From Streptomyces sp. NBC_01788 (GTDB lineage Bacteria; Actinomycetota; Actinomycetes; Streptomycetales; Streptomycetaceae): 64,000 nucleotides of DNA. The stretch spans positions 1,178,001 through 1,242,000 of the forward strand of contig NZ_CP109090.1 of NCBI RefSeq assembly GCF_035917575.1, read 5' to 3'. Position numbers and translations under genes: made by a program. Below the pieces are notes generated by a model that did not search any database, had not been told where the DNA came from, and saw nothing but the letters and a program-made list of their open reading frames with translations. Of this stretch, positions 8,045 through 16,756 are shown in pieces; position 1 is the first letter of the stretch, and every line of letters starts with the position of its first letter.

Positions 8045-9940
8045 ATGCAGATCCAAGACCTTCCGTATCCCGATCCAGGGGTTCCTGACGCACGCTCGGG
8101 TCCCCGACTCCTGTGGTGGCTGGGGCGGAACCAGCTGGGCGGTCAGCTGAAGGCACTGGCGTGGGGGCTGCTGCACTTCGCCTCCGTCTCCTCCCTGCCG
8201 TTCTGCGTCGGACTCGCCGTCCAGGCGGTCGTCGACCGTTCGGGTGCCGGGCTGGCCCTCGCCGGCGGACTGCTGGCGGTGGCGTGTGCCGGCAACGCGC
8301 TCGGCGACACCTACCTGCACCGCGCGGCGGTCACCAACTGGATCACCGCCGCCGCCCGCGTCCAGCAACTGCTCGCCCGCAAGGCCGCCGGGCTGGGCTC
8401 CGGACTGACCCGGCGGGTGGCCGCCGGCGAGGTGGTCGCCGTCTCCACGGCCGACGTCGAGAAGATCGGCTGGTTCGTGGAGGCCGTGTCCCGGTTCACG
8501 GCGGCGGCCCTCACCATCGTGCTGGTCTGTATCGCCCTGCTCGTCTACCAGCCCGCGCTGGGCGTGGTCGTCGCCGTGGGGCTGCCCGCGCTGGCTCTCG
8601 CGGTGCTGCCGCTGCTGCCCCGCGCGACCCGGCGCGCCGATGTCCAGCGGGAGAAGGCGGGCCGCGCCACCGAGCTGGCCTCGGACACCGTCGCCGGACT
8701 GCGGGTGCTGCGCGGCATCGGCGGGGAGGAGCTGTTCCTCGACCGCTACCGGCGCGCCTCACAGGAGGTGCGGCACGCCGCCGTCCGCAGTGCCCGCATG
8801 TGGTCCCTGATCGCCGCGATCCAGGTCCTGCTGCCGGGCCTGCTGCTGATCGGGGTCGTCTGCTACGGCGTCCATCTGGCCCGCGCGGGCCGGATCAGCG
8901 TGGGCGAACTCGTCACCGTCTACAGCTCCGTCATGGTCCTCACCTATCCGCTCCGGCACTTCGTCGAGATCGCCATGGCGTACTCCTTCTCCCGCCCCTC
9001 GGCCACCCGGGCCGCCCGAGTGCTGTCCCTGGAACGGGCCACCGACGGGACCGGGACACGGGCACCCTTCGTGCCGTCAGGTGATCTGCACGACCCGGCG
9101 ACCGGCCTTCGGGCACCGGCCGGACGGCTCACCGCTGTGGTCTGCGGCGACCCGGACGCGGCAGGCCGGCTGGCGGAACGGCTCGGCGGCCACCCCACCG
9201 AGCCGGGCACCTCGGCGCGGCTCGGTGGCATACCGCTGGACGAGTTGCCGCTCGGCTCCGCGCGCACCGCCGTCCTGGTCCAGGACAAGGACCCCGTACT
9301 GCTGTCCGGATCTCTGCGCGCGCTGCTCGACGTGCCCGCCTCGGGGAAGGTCACCGCCCGGGAAGCACTCACCGCCGCCCAGTGCGACGACGTGCTGGAC
9401 GCGCTCGCGCAGTCGTCGCCGGCCGCCGAGGACCCGATGGACGTCCGGATCACCGAGCGCGGCCGGTCCCTCTCCGGCGGCCAGCGCCAGCGCCTGGCTC
9501 TGGCCCGGTCACTGATCACCGACCCGGAGGTGCTCGTCCTGGACGAACCGACCTCCGCCGTCGACTCCCACACCGAGGCGCGGATCGCCCAAGGCCTGCG
9601 TGACCTGCGGGCCGGACGCACCACGGTGGTGTTCACCTCCTCGCCCCTCCTCCTGGACCACGCCGACCGGGTGGTGCTCGTCCACGAGGGCACGGTCGCC
9701 GCGGTCGGTTTGCACCGGGAGCTGCTGCACACCGAGCCCCGGTACCGCGCGGTGGTGACCCGGGAGACCGACGAGGAACGCGCCGCGCACGGCCTGCTCG
9801 ACGACGGCGGCAGACCGCGGGCCGCACCGGAACGCCGGTCGGACGACGCGCCGCGCGACGACGAGGCCGCCCCGCGGGACGCCGCTGAAGAGGCCCTGGA
9901 AGAGATGGAGGAGATGGAAGAGATGGAGGAGACGGCGTGA
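8045..9940 (+). CDS. ABC exporter half with degenerate Walker A
   Basis: A 631-residue fused permease-ATPase. Six predicted helices occupy residues ~25-310. In the ATPase domain the P-loop position reads GDPDAAGR (residues ~368-375), lacking the Gly-Lys-Ser/Thr needed to hold ATP phosphates, whereas the signature LSGGQ (476-480) and Walker B VLVLDEPTSA (496-505) are intact. The last ~60 residues are a charged tail ending in repeated EEM. It pairs with the next gene, which overlaps it (GTGA). The frame is open from 7529, but the ATG at 8045 is the first start placed just before the membrane domain; the exact start is uncertain. Confidence 0.85.
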   Translation: MQIQDLPYPDPGVPDARSGPRLLWWLGRNQLGGQLKALAWGLLHFASVSSLPFCVGLAVQAVVDRSGAGLALAGGLLAVACAGNALGDTYLHRAAVTNWITAAARVQQLLARKAAGLGSGLTRRVAAGEVVAVSTADVEKIGWFVEAVSRFTAAALTIVLVCIALLVYQPALGVVVAVGLPALALAVLPLLPRATRRADVQREKAGRATELASDTVAGLRVLRGIGGEELFLDRYRRASQEVRHAAVRSARMWSLIAAIQVLLPGLLLIGVVCYGVHLARAGRISVGELVTVYSSVMVLTYPLRHFVEIAMAYSFSRPSATRAARVLSLERATDGTGTRAPFVPSGDLHDPATGLRAPAGRLTAVVCGDPDAAGRLAERLGGHPTEPGTSARLGGIPLDELPLGSARTAVLVQDKDPVLLSGSLRALLDVPASGKVTAREALTAAQCDDVLDALAQSSPAAEDPMDVRITERGRSLSGGQRQRLALARSLITDPEVLVLDEPTSAVDSHTEARIAQGLRDLRAGRTTVVFTSSPLLLDHADRVVLVHEGTVAAVGLHRELLHTEPRYRAVVTRETDEERAAHGLLDDGGRPRAAPERRSDDAPRDDEAAPRDAAEEALEEMEEMEEMEETA

Positions 9941-11718
9941 TCGGCGTGGCGCCCCCTGCCTACGACCCGGCGGCCCCGACGACGGCCGACACCCTGCCCG
10001 TCGGCTCCGCCTCGACCGTACGGTCCTATGTGACCGAACTGCTGCGCCGGCACCGGCGCGACTTCGTCCTGCTCATCACCGTCAACACCTTTGCCGTGCT
10101 GGCCTCCATGGCCGGTCCCTGGCTGCTGGGCGGTCTGGTGGAAGGGGTGTCGGACCGCACCCGCGAGCTGCATCTTCCCCTGACCGCGGGGCTGTTCGTC
10201 CTCGCGTTGCTCGTCCAGGCGGCGTTCGTACGGGAAGTGCGGCTGCGCGGGGCGATGCTCGGCGAGCGGATGCTCGCCGACCTGCGCGAGGACTTCCTCG
10301 TCCGGTCGGTGGGCCTGCCGCCGGGCGTGCTGGAACGGGCGGGCACCGGCGACCTGCTCTCCCGCATCACCACCGACATCGACCGGCTCGCCAACGCGAT
10401 GCGGGAGGCCGTGCCGCAACTGGCGATCGGGGTCGTATGGGTCGCGCTGCTGCTGGGCGGTCTGATCGTGACCGCGCCACCGCTCGGCGCGGCCGTGCTG
10501 CTGGCCGTGCCGCTCCTGGTGGTCGGCTGCCGCTGGTACTTCCGGCGGGCGCCGTCCGCCTACCGCTCGGAGGCCGCGGGCTACGCCGCCGTGGCCGCCG
10601 CGCTCACCGAGACCGTCGACGCCGGGCGCACCGTGGAGGCACACCGCCTCGGCGAACGCCGCGTCGCCCTGTCGGAACTCCGGATCACCCAGTGGACCGC
10701 GTGGGAACGCTACACGCTCTGGCTGCGGTCGGTGCTCTTCCCTGTCATCAACGTCACCCACGTCACCGTGCTCGCCTCGGTGCTCATGATCGGTGGCGTG
10801 TTCGTCCTGCGGGGCTGGATCGGGGTCGGCCAGCTGACGACGGGCGCCCTCATCGCGCAGATGCTCGTCGACCCGGTGGGGCTGATCCTGCGCTGGTACG
10901 ACGAGTTGCAGGTGGCGCAGGTGTCGCTGGCCCGGCTCGTCGGGGTGCGCGACATCGAGCCGGACGCCGGGGACGACTCCCTGGCCCCCGCCGGCCGTGA
11001 CGTCGACGCGGACCGGGTGCACTTCGGCTACCGGGAGGGCGTCGACGTACTGCGCGAGGTCTCCCTGAAGGTCGCCCCGGGCACGCGGCTGGCCCTGGTC
11101 GGCCCGTCCGGCGCCGGGAAGTCCACGCTGGGCCGCCTGCTCGCCGGGATCTACGCGCCCCGGGACGGCCGGGTCGCGCTCGGCGGCGCCGAACTCTCCC
11201 GCATGCCCGCCGAGCGCGTCCGCTCCCATGTCGCCCTCGTCAACCAGGAGCACCACGTCTTCGTGGGCTCCCTGCGCGACAACCTGCTGCTCGCCCGCAC
11301 GGACGCCGTCGACGCCGAGCTGTGGGCGGCGCTGGGCGCGGTCGACGCGGACGGCTGGGCCCGTGCCCTCGACGACGGTCTGGACACCGAGGTCGGCTCC
11401 GGGGGTCTTGCCCTCACCCCGGCCCAGGCCCAGCAGATCGCCCTCGCCCGGCTGGTCCTGGCCGATCCGCACACGCTGGTCCTGGACGAGGCGACCTCGC
11501 TGCTCGACCCACGTGCGGCCCGGCACCTGGAGCGGTCCCTGGCCCGCGTCCTGGACGGCCGCACGGTCGTCGCGATCGCCCACCGGCTCCACACGGCCCA
11601 CGACGCCGACGTCATCGCCGTGGTCGAGAACGGCCGGATCACCGAGCTGGGCAGCCACGACGAACTCGTCTCGGCGAACGGCGCCTACGCGGCGCTGTGG
11701 CGCTCCTGGCACGGGTGA
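9937..11718 (+). CDS. ABC exporter half with degenerate signature motif
   Basis: A 593-residue fused permease-ATPase and partner of the preceding gene. Its GTG start overlaps the upstream stop (GTGA), implying translational coupling and equal stoichiometry. Walker A GPSGAGKST (389-397) and Walker B TLVLDEATSLLD are canonical, but the signature is LTPAQ (493-497) instead of LSGGQ. In the heterodimer, this Walker A would face the intact LSGGQ of the partner, giving one good ATP site and one dead one. The neighbours do not reveal the substrate. A strong hairpin follows the stop. Confidence 0.88.
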   Translation: MIGVAPPAYDPAAPTTADTLPVGSASTVRSYVTELLRRHRRDFVLLITVNTFAVLASMAGPWLLGGLVEGVSDRTRELHLPLTAGLFVLALLVQAAFVREVRLRGAMLGERMLADLREDFLVRSVGLPPGVLERAGTGDLLSRITTDIDRLANAMREAVPQLAIGVVWVALLLGGLIVTAPPLGAAVLLAVPLLVVGCRWYFRRAPSAYRSEAAGYAAVAAALTETVDAGRTVEAHRLGERRVALSELRITQWTAWERYTLWLRSVLFPVINVTHVTVLASVLMIGGVFVLRGWIGVGQLTTGALIAQMLVDPVGLILRWYDELQVAQVSLARLVGVRDIEPDAGDDSLAPAGRDVDADRVHFGYREGVDVLREVSLKVAPGTRLALVGPSGAGKSTLGRLLAGIYAPRDGRVALGGAELSRMPAERVRSHVALVNQEHHVFVGSLRDNLLLARTDAVDAELWAALGAVDADGWARALDDGLDTEVGSGGLALTPAQAQQIALARLVLADPHTLVLDEATSLLDPRAARHLERSLARVLDGRTVVAIAHRLHTAHDADVIAVVENGRITELGSHDELVSANGAYAALWRSWHG

Positions 11719-11761
11719 CCGCACGAAGGCTCCACCCCCTGGGGCCCGGCGTTCCGCCCAT

Positions 11762-11814
11762 GACACGGACCGCGAGTCGCACCACCGCACGGCGTGCGGC
11801 ACACGGTCCGTGTC
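11762..11814 (+). terminator. Long hairpin after the ABC operon
   Basis: An 11-bp perfect inverted repeat, GACACGGACCG (11762-11772) and CGGTCCGTGTC (11804-11814), encloses an inner 6-bp stem CCGCAC/GTGCGG. It begins 43 bases after the ABC operon stop and is a plausible transcription terminator. Confidence 0.7.
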
Positions 11815-12342
11815 GTTCGCGGTGGCGGATGCGGTGAACGGAGTGGGGACGGGCGCGGTGAGGGGCGTGAACACGGGCGCGGCCGACGGGACCGATTCCA
11901 CCGCGGTGACCGGTGTGGCCGACGGGTCCGGCGCAGACGGAGCGGCCGGCTCCAGCCCGGTGGCCTGAGCGGCGGCCGGCACGGTGACGGGCGGGGTCGG
12001 GGGATTCGGCTCCGTCGCGATGACCGACGCGCTGACGAACGCAGTCGCCAGGATCGGCGAGGTCGCCGGGGTCGGCCGCGCCCCCATGACCGGTGCGGTG
12101 CCAGGCCCCGCGGCCGGGGCGGGCCCGGGACGGGACCGGCGGTGGACAGGGCGTTGGCCGGGCGGCGCGGCCGGTGCCGTTGCGCGGTGCCGAACAGCGG
12201 TGGAAGGCTGGAAAGCGGAAACGGCTCGGGGAGCACCCGGGATCCGTGCGGTTCGTTCCGGGTGCCTGCTGCGCCCCGTGCACCGGCGGCCGCACATCGG
12301 CCGCGGAGAGAACGGGCCCGTCCCCACCACCTGGAGGTACCC
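11815..12342 (+). other. Gene-poor stretch before the DUF5709 gene
   Basis: No convincing gene is seen here. Frames on both strands stay open only because of base composition; the plus strand shows loosely repeated GGNGCGG-type words. The DUF5709 promoter probably lies near the right edge. Confidence 0.5.
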
Positions 12343-12813
12343 GTGGACAGCGCCGACGGATGGGGAGACGACGTCTACCAGCCCGACGACTCCGAGGTCA
12401 GGGAGGACACGGGAGTGCTCGACCCGGAGGACACGCTGATGAACGACGGTGTCGACGACCCCCTGGACCGTGGCTGGTCGCCGCCGGAGCGGCCGTGGGC
12501 CGTGGAGCACACCGGCGTGACCGCCGAGGAGCGCCACCAGGGCGAAACCCTGGACCAGCGCCTCTCCGAGGAAGTGCCCGAACCGGCCGCCTGGGACGGC
12601 GACGACATGGGCGATTGCGAGGACACCGACGGGGAACTCCTGGACAACGAAGTGGGTACCGCCCGCTCCGGCCGTCTCGTCGCCCCCGACGAGGGAGCGC
12701 ACGAGGACGACGAGAGCGCCCTGGTCGCCACCGACGTGGGCATCGATGGCGCGGCCGCCTCCGCCGAGGAGGCCGCGATGCACGTCGTCGACGAGGAAAC
12801 CCCTCAGGACTGA
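12343..12813 (+). CDS. DUF5709 family protein
   Basis: A 156-residue, very acidic soluble protein recognisable as the Streptomyces DUF5709 family by GDDVYQPDDSEV, the ED-T-rich segment, DRGWSPPERPWAVEHTG and DEGAHEDDESALVATDVGID. The function is unknown. The GTG start was chosen because GGAGG sits five bases upstream and the family begins just before the GDDVYQ motif. The L31 gene follows 51 bp downstream on the same strand, so the two may be cotranscribed. Confidence 0.85.
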   Translation: MDSADGWGDDVYQPDDSEVREDTGVLDPEDTLMNDGVDDPLDRGWSPPERPWAVEHTGVTAEERHQGETLDQRLSEEVPEPAAWDGDDMGDCEDTDGELLDNEVGTARSGRLVAPDEGAHEDDESALVATDVGIDGAAASAEEAAMHVVDEETPQD

Positions 12814-12864
12814 CCCGGCCGCCCGCGTGCCGTCACCCTCTCCCCCGCCGCACGAGGAGCATTC

Positions 12865-13137
12865 ATGCAGCAGGACAAGCACCCCGACTACCACCCCGTC
12901 GTCTTCCGGGACCGCGCCGCCGGGTACGCCTTCCTCACCCGGTCCACCGCGAGCAGTGAGCAGACCATCGAGTGGGACGACGGCGCGACCTACCCGGTCG
13001 TGGACGTGGAGATCTCCTCGGAGAGCCACCCCTTCTACACCGGCAAGGCCCGCACGGTGGACTCGGAGGGCCGGATCGCCCGGTTCGAGCGGCGCTACGG
13101 CGGCGGTCAGGCTCCCGGAGGTGACGGAGCCGCCTGA
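12865..13137 (+). CDS. rpmE2: 50S ribosomal protein L31 type B
   Basis: A 90-residue L31 of the type B (YkgM/RpmE2) class: [11 protein letters not shown], the TIEWDDG core and ESHPFYTGK are characteristic. It lacks the CxxC zinc-binding cysteines of ordinary L31. In actinobacteria the zinc-free form is usually made under zinc limitation, under Zur control, and replaces the zinc form in the ribosome. No clear Zur box was found immediately upstream. A GAGGAG ribosome site precedes the ATG, and a hairpin follows the gene. Confidence 0.93.
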   Translation: MQQDKHPDYHPVVFRDRAAGYAFLTRSTASSEQTIEWDDGATYPVVDVEISSESHPFYTGKARTVDSEGRIARFERRYGGGQAPGGDGAA

Positions 13138-13145
13138 CCGGCCAC

Positions 13146-13165
13146 GGGAGGCAGGACGGCCTCCC
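13146..13165 (+). terminator. Hairpin after rpmE2
   Basis: GGGAGGC and GCCTCCC form a 7-bp perfect stem around a six-base loop, nine bases after the rpmE2 stop and between convergent genes. Confidence 0.6.
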
Positions 13166-13262
13166 CAGCCGGGGGCCGGACCGGTCGAGCGGTACGGGCG
13201 CGGCCGGGGCCCTGGCGGGACCACCGCGCGCCGTGCGCCTCGAGCCCGGCTGAGCGTGTGCC

Positions 13263-14075
13263 TCAGTTGACGTTCAGCGCGACCACGCAGCCCAGTCCAC
13301 CGATCACCATGAACGCCGGCATCAGCACCTTGAGCTCGACCCAGTCGCCGGCCCGGAACCGCATCGCCTTCGGCGGCCCGATGGGGTACCAGCGCCTGCG
13401 GCCTATGGGTATCGGCCACAGGATGGGGCACCCGGAGACGGTCAGCGCGTCCCCGAGGTCGTGCATCAGCGCTCCCAGCACGATCGGCAGGCCCAGCCAC
13501 AGGTACTCCTGGCCGGGAGCGGTGAACAGCCAGTCCGAGCCGTTGCCGGGCTGGTCGAGGATGTCCACCAGGATCCAGGCACTGGTCGCGGCCAGCAGCC
13601 AGACCAGGACCGCGCTGCTCGAGCCGCGGGCCGCCCGCCAGAGCAGACCCTCGATGGCCAGCACCATGTGCACGAAGAGAATGCCCAGCACCGCCCAGCG
13701 GCCCCCGGTGATCGCCAGCACGGAGGTGCCCGCCCCGATCAGCACCGCCCACAGCCAGGTGTGCGTCAGCGTCCGGTGCCCGCCGGATCGGCGCGGGTCT
13801 CCCTTCATCCGCGTCGCCTTGTAGACGGCGTAGGACAGCTTGTCGACGATCTCGCACAACGCGTGCGAGACAGGTCCGAAAGCCCGCGAGATGGTGGCGG
13901 CCTTGTGGTCCAGGTCCGGGGCGAGCGCGGCCCCCGCGCAGATCAGCGCACCGACCAGCAGGACCGGCCAGGGCATCGGGTGCCCCGCCGCCGAGACCGC
14001 CGCTCCGACGCCGAGCCAGGCCGCCGCTCCCGACAGTGAGTGTGCTGGTCCCATCATGGCCGTTGCCCGCCCCAT
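13263..14075 (-). CDS. DUF457 family membrane-bound metal-dependent hydrolase
   Basis: About 270 residues with several hydrophobic helices. The N-terminal GPAHSLSG, the PDLDHK motif and GHRTLTH, plus LMHDLGD further on, are the His/Asp clusters typical of the YdjM/DUF457 family. These are integral membrane proteins thought to be metal-dependent hydrolases; E. coli YdjM is LexA-controlled. The substrate is unknown. Starts at 14075, 14057 and 14054 are all possible; 14075 has a GAGGA directly before it. The gene is divergent from the helicase at 14203. Confidence 0.75.
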   Translation of the reverse strand: MGRATAMMGPAHSLSGAAAWLGVGAAVSAAGHPMPWPVLLVGALICAGAALAPDLDHKAATISRAFGPVSHALCEIVDKLSYAVYKATRMKGDPRRSGGHRTLTHTWLWAVLIGAGTSVLAITGGRWAVLGILFVHMVLAIEGLLWRAARGSSSAVLVWLLAATSAWILVDILDQPGNGSDWLFTAPGQEYLWLGLPIVLGALMHDLGDALTVSGCPILWPIPIGRRRWYPIGPPKAMRFRAGDWVELKVLMPAFMVIGGLGCVVALNVN

Positions 14076-14202
14076 TCCTCTTGCGCCGCTGTCCAGTTGA
14101 CCTGGTGTGCCGATGTACTGCCGGCGACACAGCGTAGCGTTCGTGATCTTCGGTCGGGCATCCGATTCCCGTCTCGGCCGGGGTGCCAGGCAAGATGGGG
14201 GC

Positions 14203-16716
14203 GTGACCCTCATCGATCAGCTCCCGCCGACCGCCGACCCCGACGCCCTGTACGAGGCCTTCGAATCCTGGGCGCAGGAGCGCGGTCTTACGCTCTACCC
14301 CCACCAGGAGGAGGCGCTGATCGAGGCGGTCTCCGGAGCCAACGTGATCGTGTCGACGCCCACCGGGTCCGGCAAGAGCATGATCGCCGCCGGCGCTCAC
14401 TTCGCCGCGCTGGCCCGGGACGAGGTCACCTTCTACACGGCACCGATCAAAGCGCTGGTGTCGGAGAAGTTCTTCGAACTGTGCAAAATGTTCGGCACCG
14501 AGAACGTCGGCATGCTCACCGGCGACGCCTCCGTGAACGCCGACGCGCCCGTCATCTGCTGCACGGCGGAGGTCCTCGCGTCGATCGCCCTGCGCGACGG
14601 CAAGGACGCCGACGTCGGCCAGGTCGTCATGGACGAGTTCCACTTCTACGCGGAGCCCGACCGGGGCTGGGCCTGGCAGATTCCGCTGCTGGAACTGCCG
14701 CAGGCGCAGTTCGTCCTGATGTCGGCCACGCTCGGCGACGTCTCCTTCTTCGAGAAGGACCTCACCCGCCGCACCGGGCGCCCCACCGCGGTGGTCCGCT
14801 CGGCGACCCGCCCGGTCCCCCTGTCCTACGAGTACCGGCGCACACCGCTGACCGAGACGCTCACCGACCTGCTGCAGACGCGCCAGGCACCGGTGTACAT
14901 CGTCCACTTCACCCAGGCGCAGGCCGTGGAGCGGGCACAGGCGCTGATGAGCATCAACATGTGCTCGCGCGAGGAGAAGGAGCAGATCGCCGAGCTGATC
15001 GGCAACTTCCGCTTCACCACCAAGTTCGGCCGCAACCTCTCCCGCTACGTCCGGCACGGCATCGGCGTCCACCACGCCGGCATGCTGCCCAAGTACCGGC
15101 GTCTGGTGGAGAAGCTGGCGCAGGCCGGTCTGCTGAAGGTGATCTGCGGCACGGACACGCTCGGCGTGGGCGTCAATGTGCCGATCCGTACGGTGCTGTT
15201 CACCGCGCTGACCAAGTACGACGGCAGCCGGGTACGCACGCTGCGCGCCCGTGAGTTCCACCAGATCGCCGGCCGGGCCGGCCGCGCGGGCTACGACACC
15301 GCGGGCTTCGTCTGCGCGCAGGCCCCCGAGCACGTCATCGAGAACGAGAAGGCCCTCGCCAAGGCGGGCGACGACCCGAAGAAGCGCCGCAAGGTCGTCC
15401 GTAAGAAGGCACCGGAGGGCTTCGTCGGCTGGGCGGACAGCACCTTCGACAAACTCATCGCCTCGGAGCCCGAGCCGTTGACCTCCCGCTTCCGCGTGAC
15501 ACACACGATGCTGCTGTCGGTGATCGCACGGCCCGGCAATGCATTCGAGGCGATGCGGCGACTGCTGGAGGACAACCACGAGCCGCGCAAGCAGCAACTG
15601 AGGCACATCCGACGGGCGATCGCCATCTACCGCTCGCTGCTGGACGGCGGCATCGTGGAGAAGCTCGACCGGCCGGACGCCGAGGGCCGCATCGTCCGGC
15701 TGACCGTCGACCTCCAGCAGGACTTCGCGCTCAACCAGCCGCTGTCCACCTTCGCGCTGGCCGCGTTCGAGCTGCTGGACCCCGAATCGCCGTCCTACGC
15801 GCTGGACATGGTGTCCGTCGTGGAGTCCACGCTGGACGATCCACGGCAGATCCTCGCCGCCCAGCAGAACAAGGCGCGTGGCGAGGCCGTGGCCGCGATG
15901 AAGGCGGACGGTGTCGAGTACGAGGAGCGCATGGAGCGCCTCCAGGAGATCACGTACCCCAAGCCGCTGGAGGAACTGCTCTTCCACGCGTACAACACCT
16001 ACCGCAAGAGCCATCCGTGGGTGGGCGACCACCCGCTGTCGCCGAAGTCCGTGATCCGCGACATGTACGAACGGGCCATGTCCTTCACGGAGTTGGTCTC
16101 CTTCTACGAGCTGGCGCGCACCGAGGGCATTGTGCTGCGCTACCTGGCCAGCGCGTTCAAGGCCCTGGAACACACCGTCCCGGACGACCTGAAGTCCGAG
16201 GACCTCCAGGATCTGATCGCCTGGCTCGGCGAGATGGTGCGCCAGGTCGACTCCAGTCTCCTGGACGAGTGGGAGCAGCTGGCCAACCCGGAGGTGATGA
16301 CCGCGGAGGAGGCCCAGGAGAAGGCCGACCAGGTCAAGCCGGTCACCTCCAACGCGCGCGCGTTCCGCGTCCTGGTCCGCAACGCCATGTTCCGCCGCGC
16401 CGAACTCGCCGCCCTCGACCAGGTCGGGGAGCTGGGCGAAATGGACGGCGAGTCCGGGTGGGACGCCGAGACGTGGGGCGAGGCGATGGACAAGTACTGG
16501 GACGAGTACGACGACCTCGGTACCGGTCCCGACGCCCGCGGGCCCAAGCTGCTGGTGATCAAGGAGGAGCCGCAGAACGGGCTGTGGCGGGTGCGGCAGA
16601 TCTTCGACGACCCCGCCGGCGACCACGACTGGGGCATCAGCGCCGAAGTCGATCTCGCCGCGTCCGACGCCGAGGGCCGCGCGGTCGTCCGTGTCACCGA
16701 CGTCGGTCAGCTGTGA
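14203..16716 (+). CDS. DEAD/DEAH-box helicase, Ski2/HelY-like with DUF3516
   Basis: An 837-residue superfamily 2 helicase. Motif I is STPTGSGKS, motif II VMDEFHFY (a DEFH variant of DExH), motif III MSATLGD and motif VI HQIAGRAGRAGYDT. Insertions and the C-terminal ~400 residues match the DUF3516-containing group of actinobacterial RNA helicases. It probably unwinds structured RNA using ATP. The GTG at 14203 is chosen because it opens directly on the conserved N-terminus. It is followed 40 bp later by the thioesterase gene. Confidence 0.88.
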   Translation: MTLIDQLPPTADPDALYEAFESWAQERGLTLYPHQEEALIEAVSGANVIVSTPTGSGKSMIAAGAHFAALARDEVTFYTAPIKALVSEKFFELCKMFGTENVGMLTGDASVNADAPVICCTAEVLASIALRDGKDADVGQVVMDEFHFYAEPDRGWAWQIPLLELPQAQFVLMSATLGDVSFFEKDLTRRTGRPTAVVRSATRPVPLSYEYRRTPLTETLTDLLQTRQAPVYIVHFTQAQAVERAQALMSINMCSREEKEQIAELIGNFRFTTKFGRNLSRYVRHGIGVHHAGMLPKYRRLVEKLAQAGLLKVICGTDTLGVGVNVPIRTVLFTALTKYDGSRVRTLRAREFHQIAGRAGRAGYDTAGFVCAQAPEHVIENEKALAKAGDDPKKRRKVVRKKAPEGFVGWADSTFDKLIASEPEPLTSRFRVTHTMLLSVIARPGNAFEAMRRLLEDNHEPRKQQLRHIRRAIAIYRSLLDGGIVEKLDRPDAEGRIVRLTVDLQQDFALNQPLSTFALAAFELLDPESPSYALDMVSVVESTLDDPRQILAAQQNKARGEAVAAMKADGVEYEERMERLQEITYPKPLEELLFHAYNTYRKSHPWVGDHPLSPKSVIRDMYERAMSFTELVSFYELARTEGIVLRYLASAFKALEHTVPDDLKSEDLQDLIAWLGEMVRQVDSSLLDEWEQLANPEVMTAEEAQEKADQVKPVTSNARAFRVLVRNAMFRRAELAALDQVGELGEMDGESGWDAETWGEAMDKYWDEYDDLGTGPDARGPKLLVIKEEPQNGLWRVRQIFDDPAGDHDWGISAEVDLAASDAEGRAVVRVTDVGQL

Positions 16717-16756
16717 GCCGACGTCGACCCGTTCTGAACTCAGGAGTCTCCCACCC

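Noticed and set aside
11228..11968. Plus-strand 246-codon frame continuing past the ABC operon with a Gly/Ala/Thr-rich end.
   Set aside because: Most of it is an out-of-frame shadow of the ABC gene, and the end runs across the terminator hairpin.
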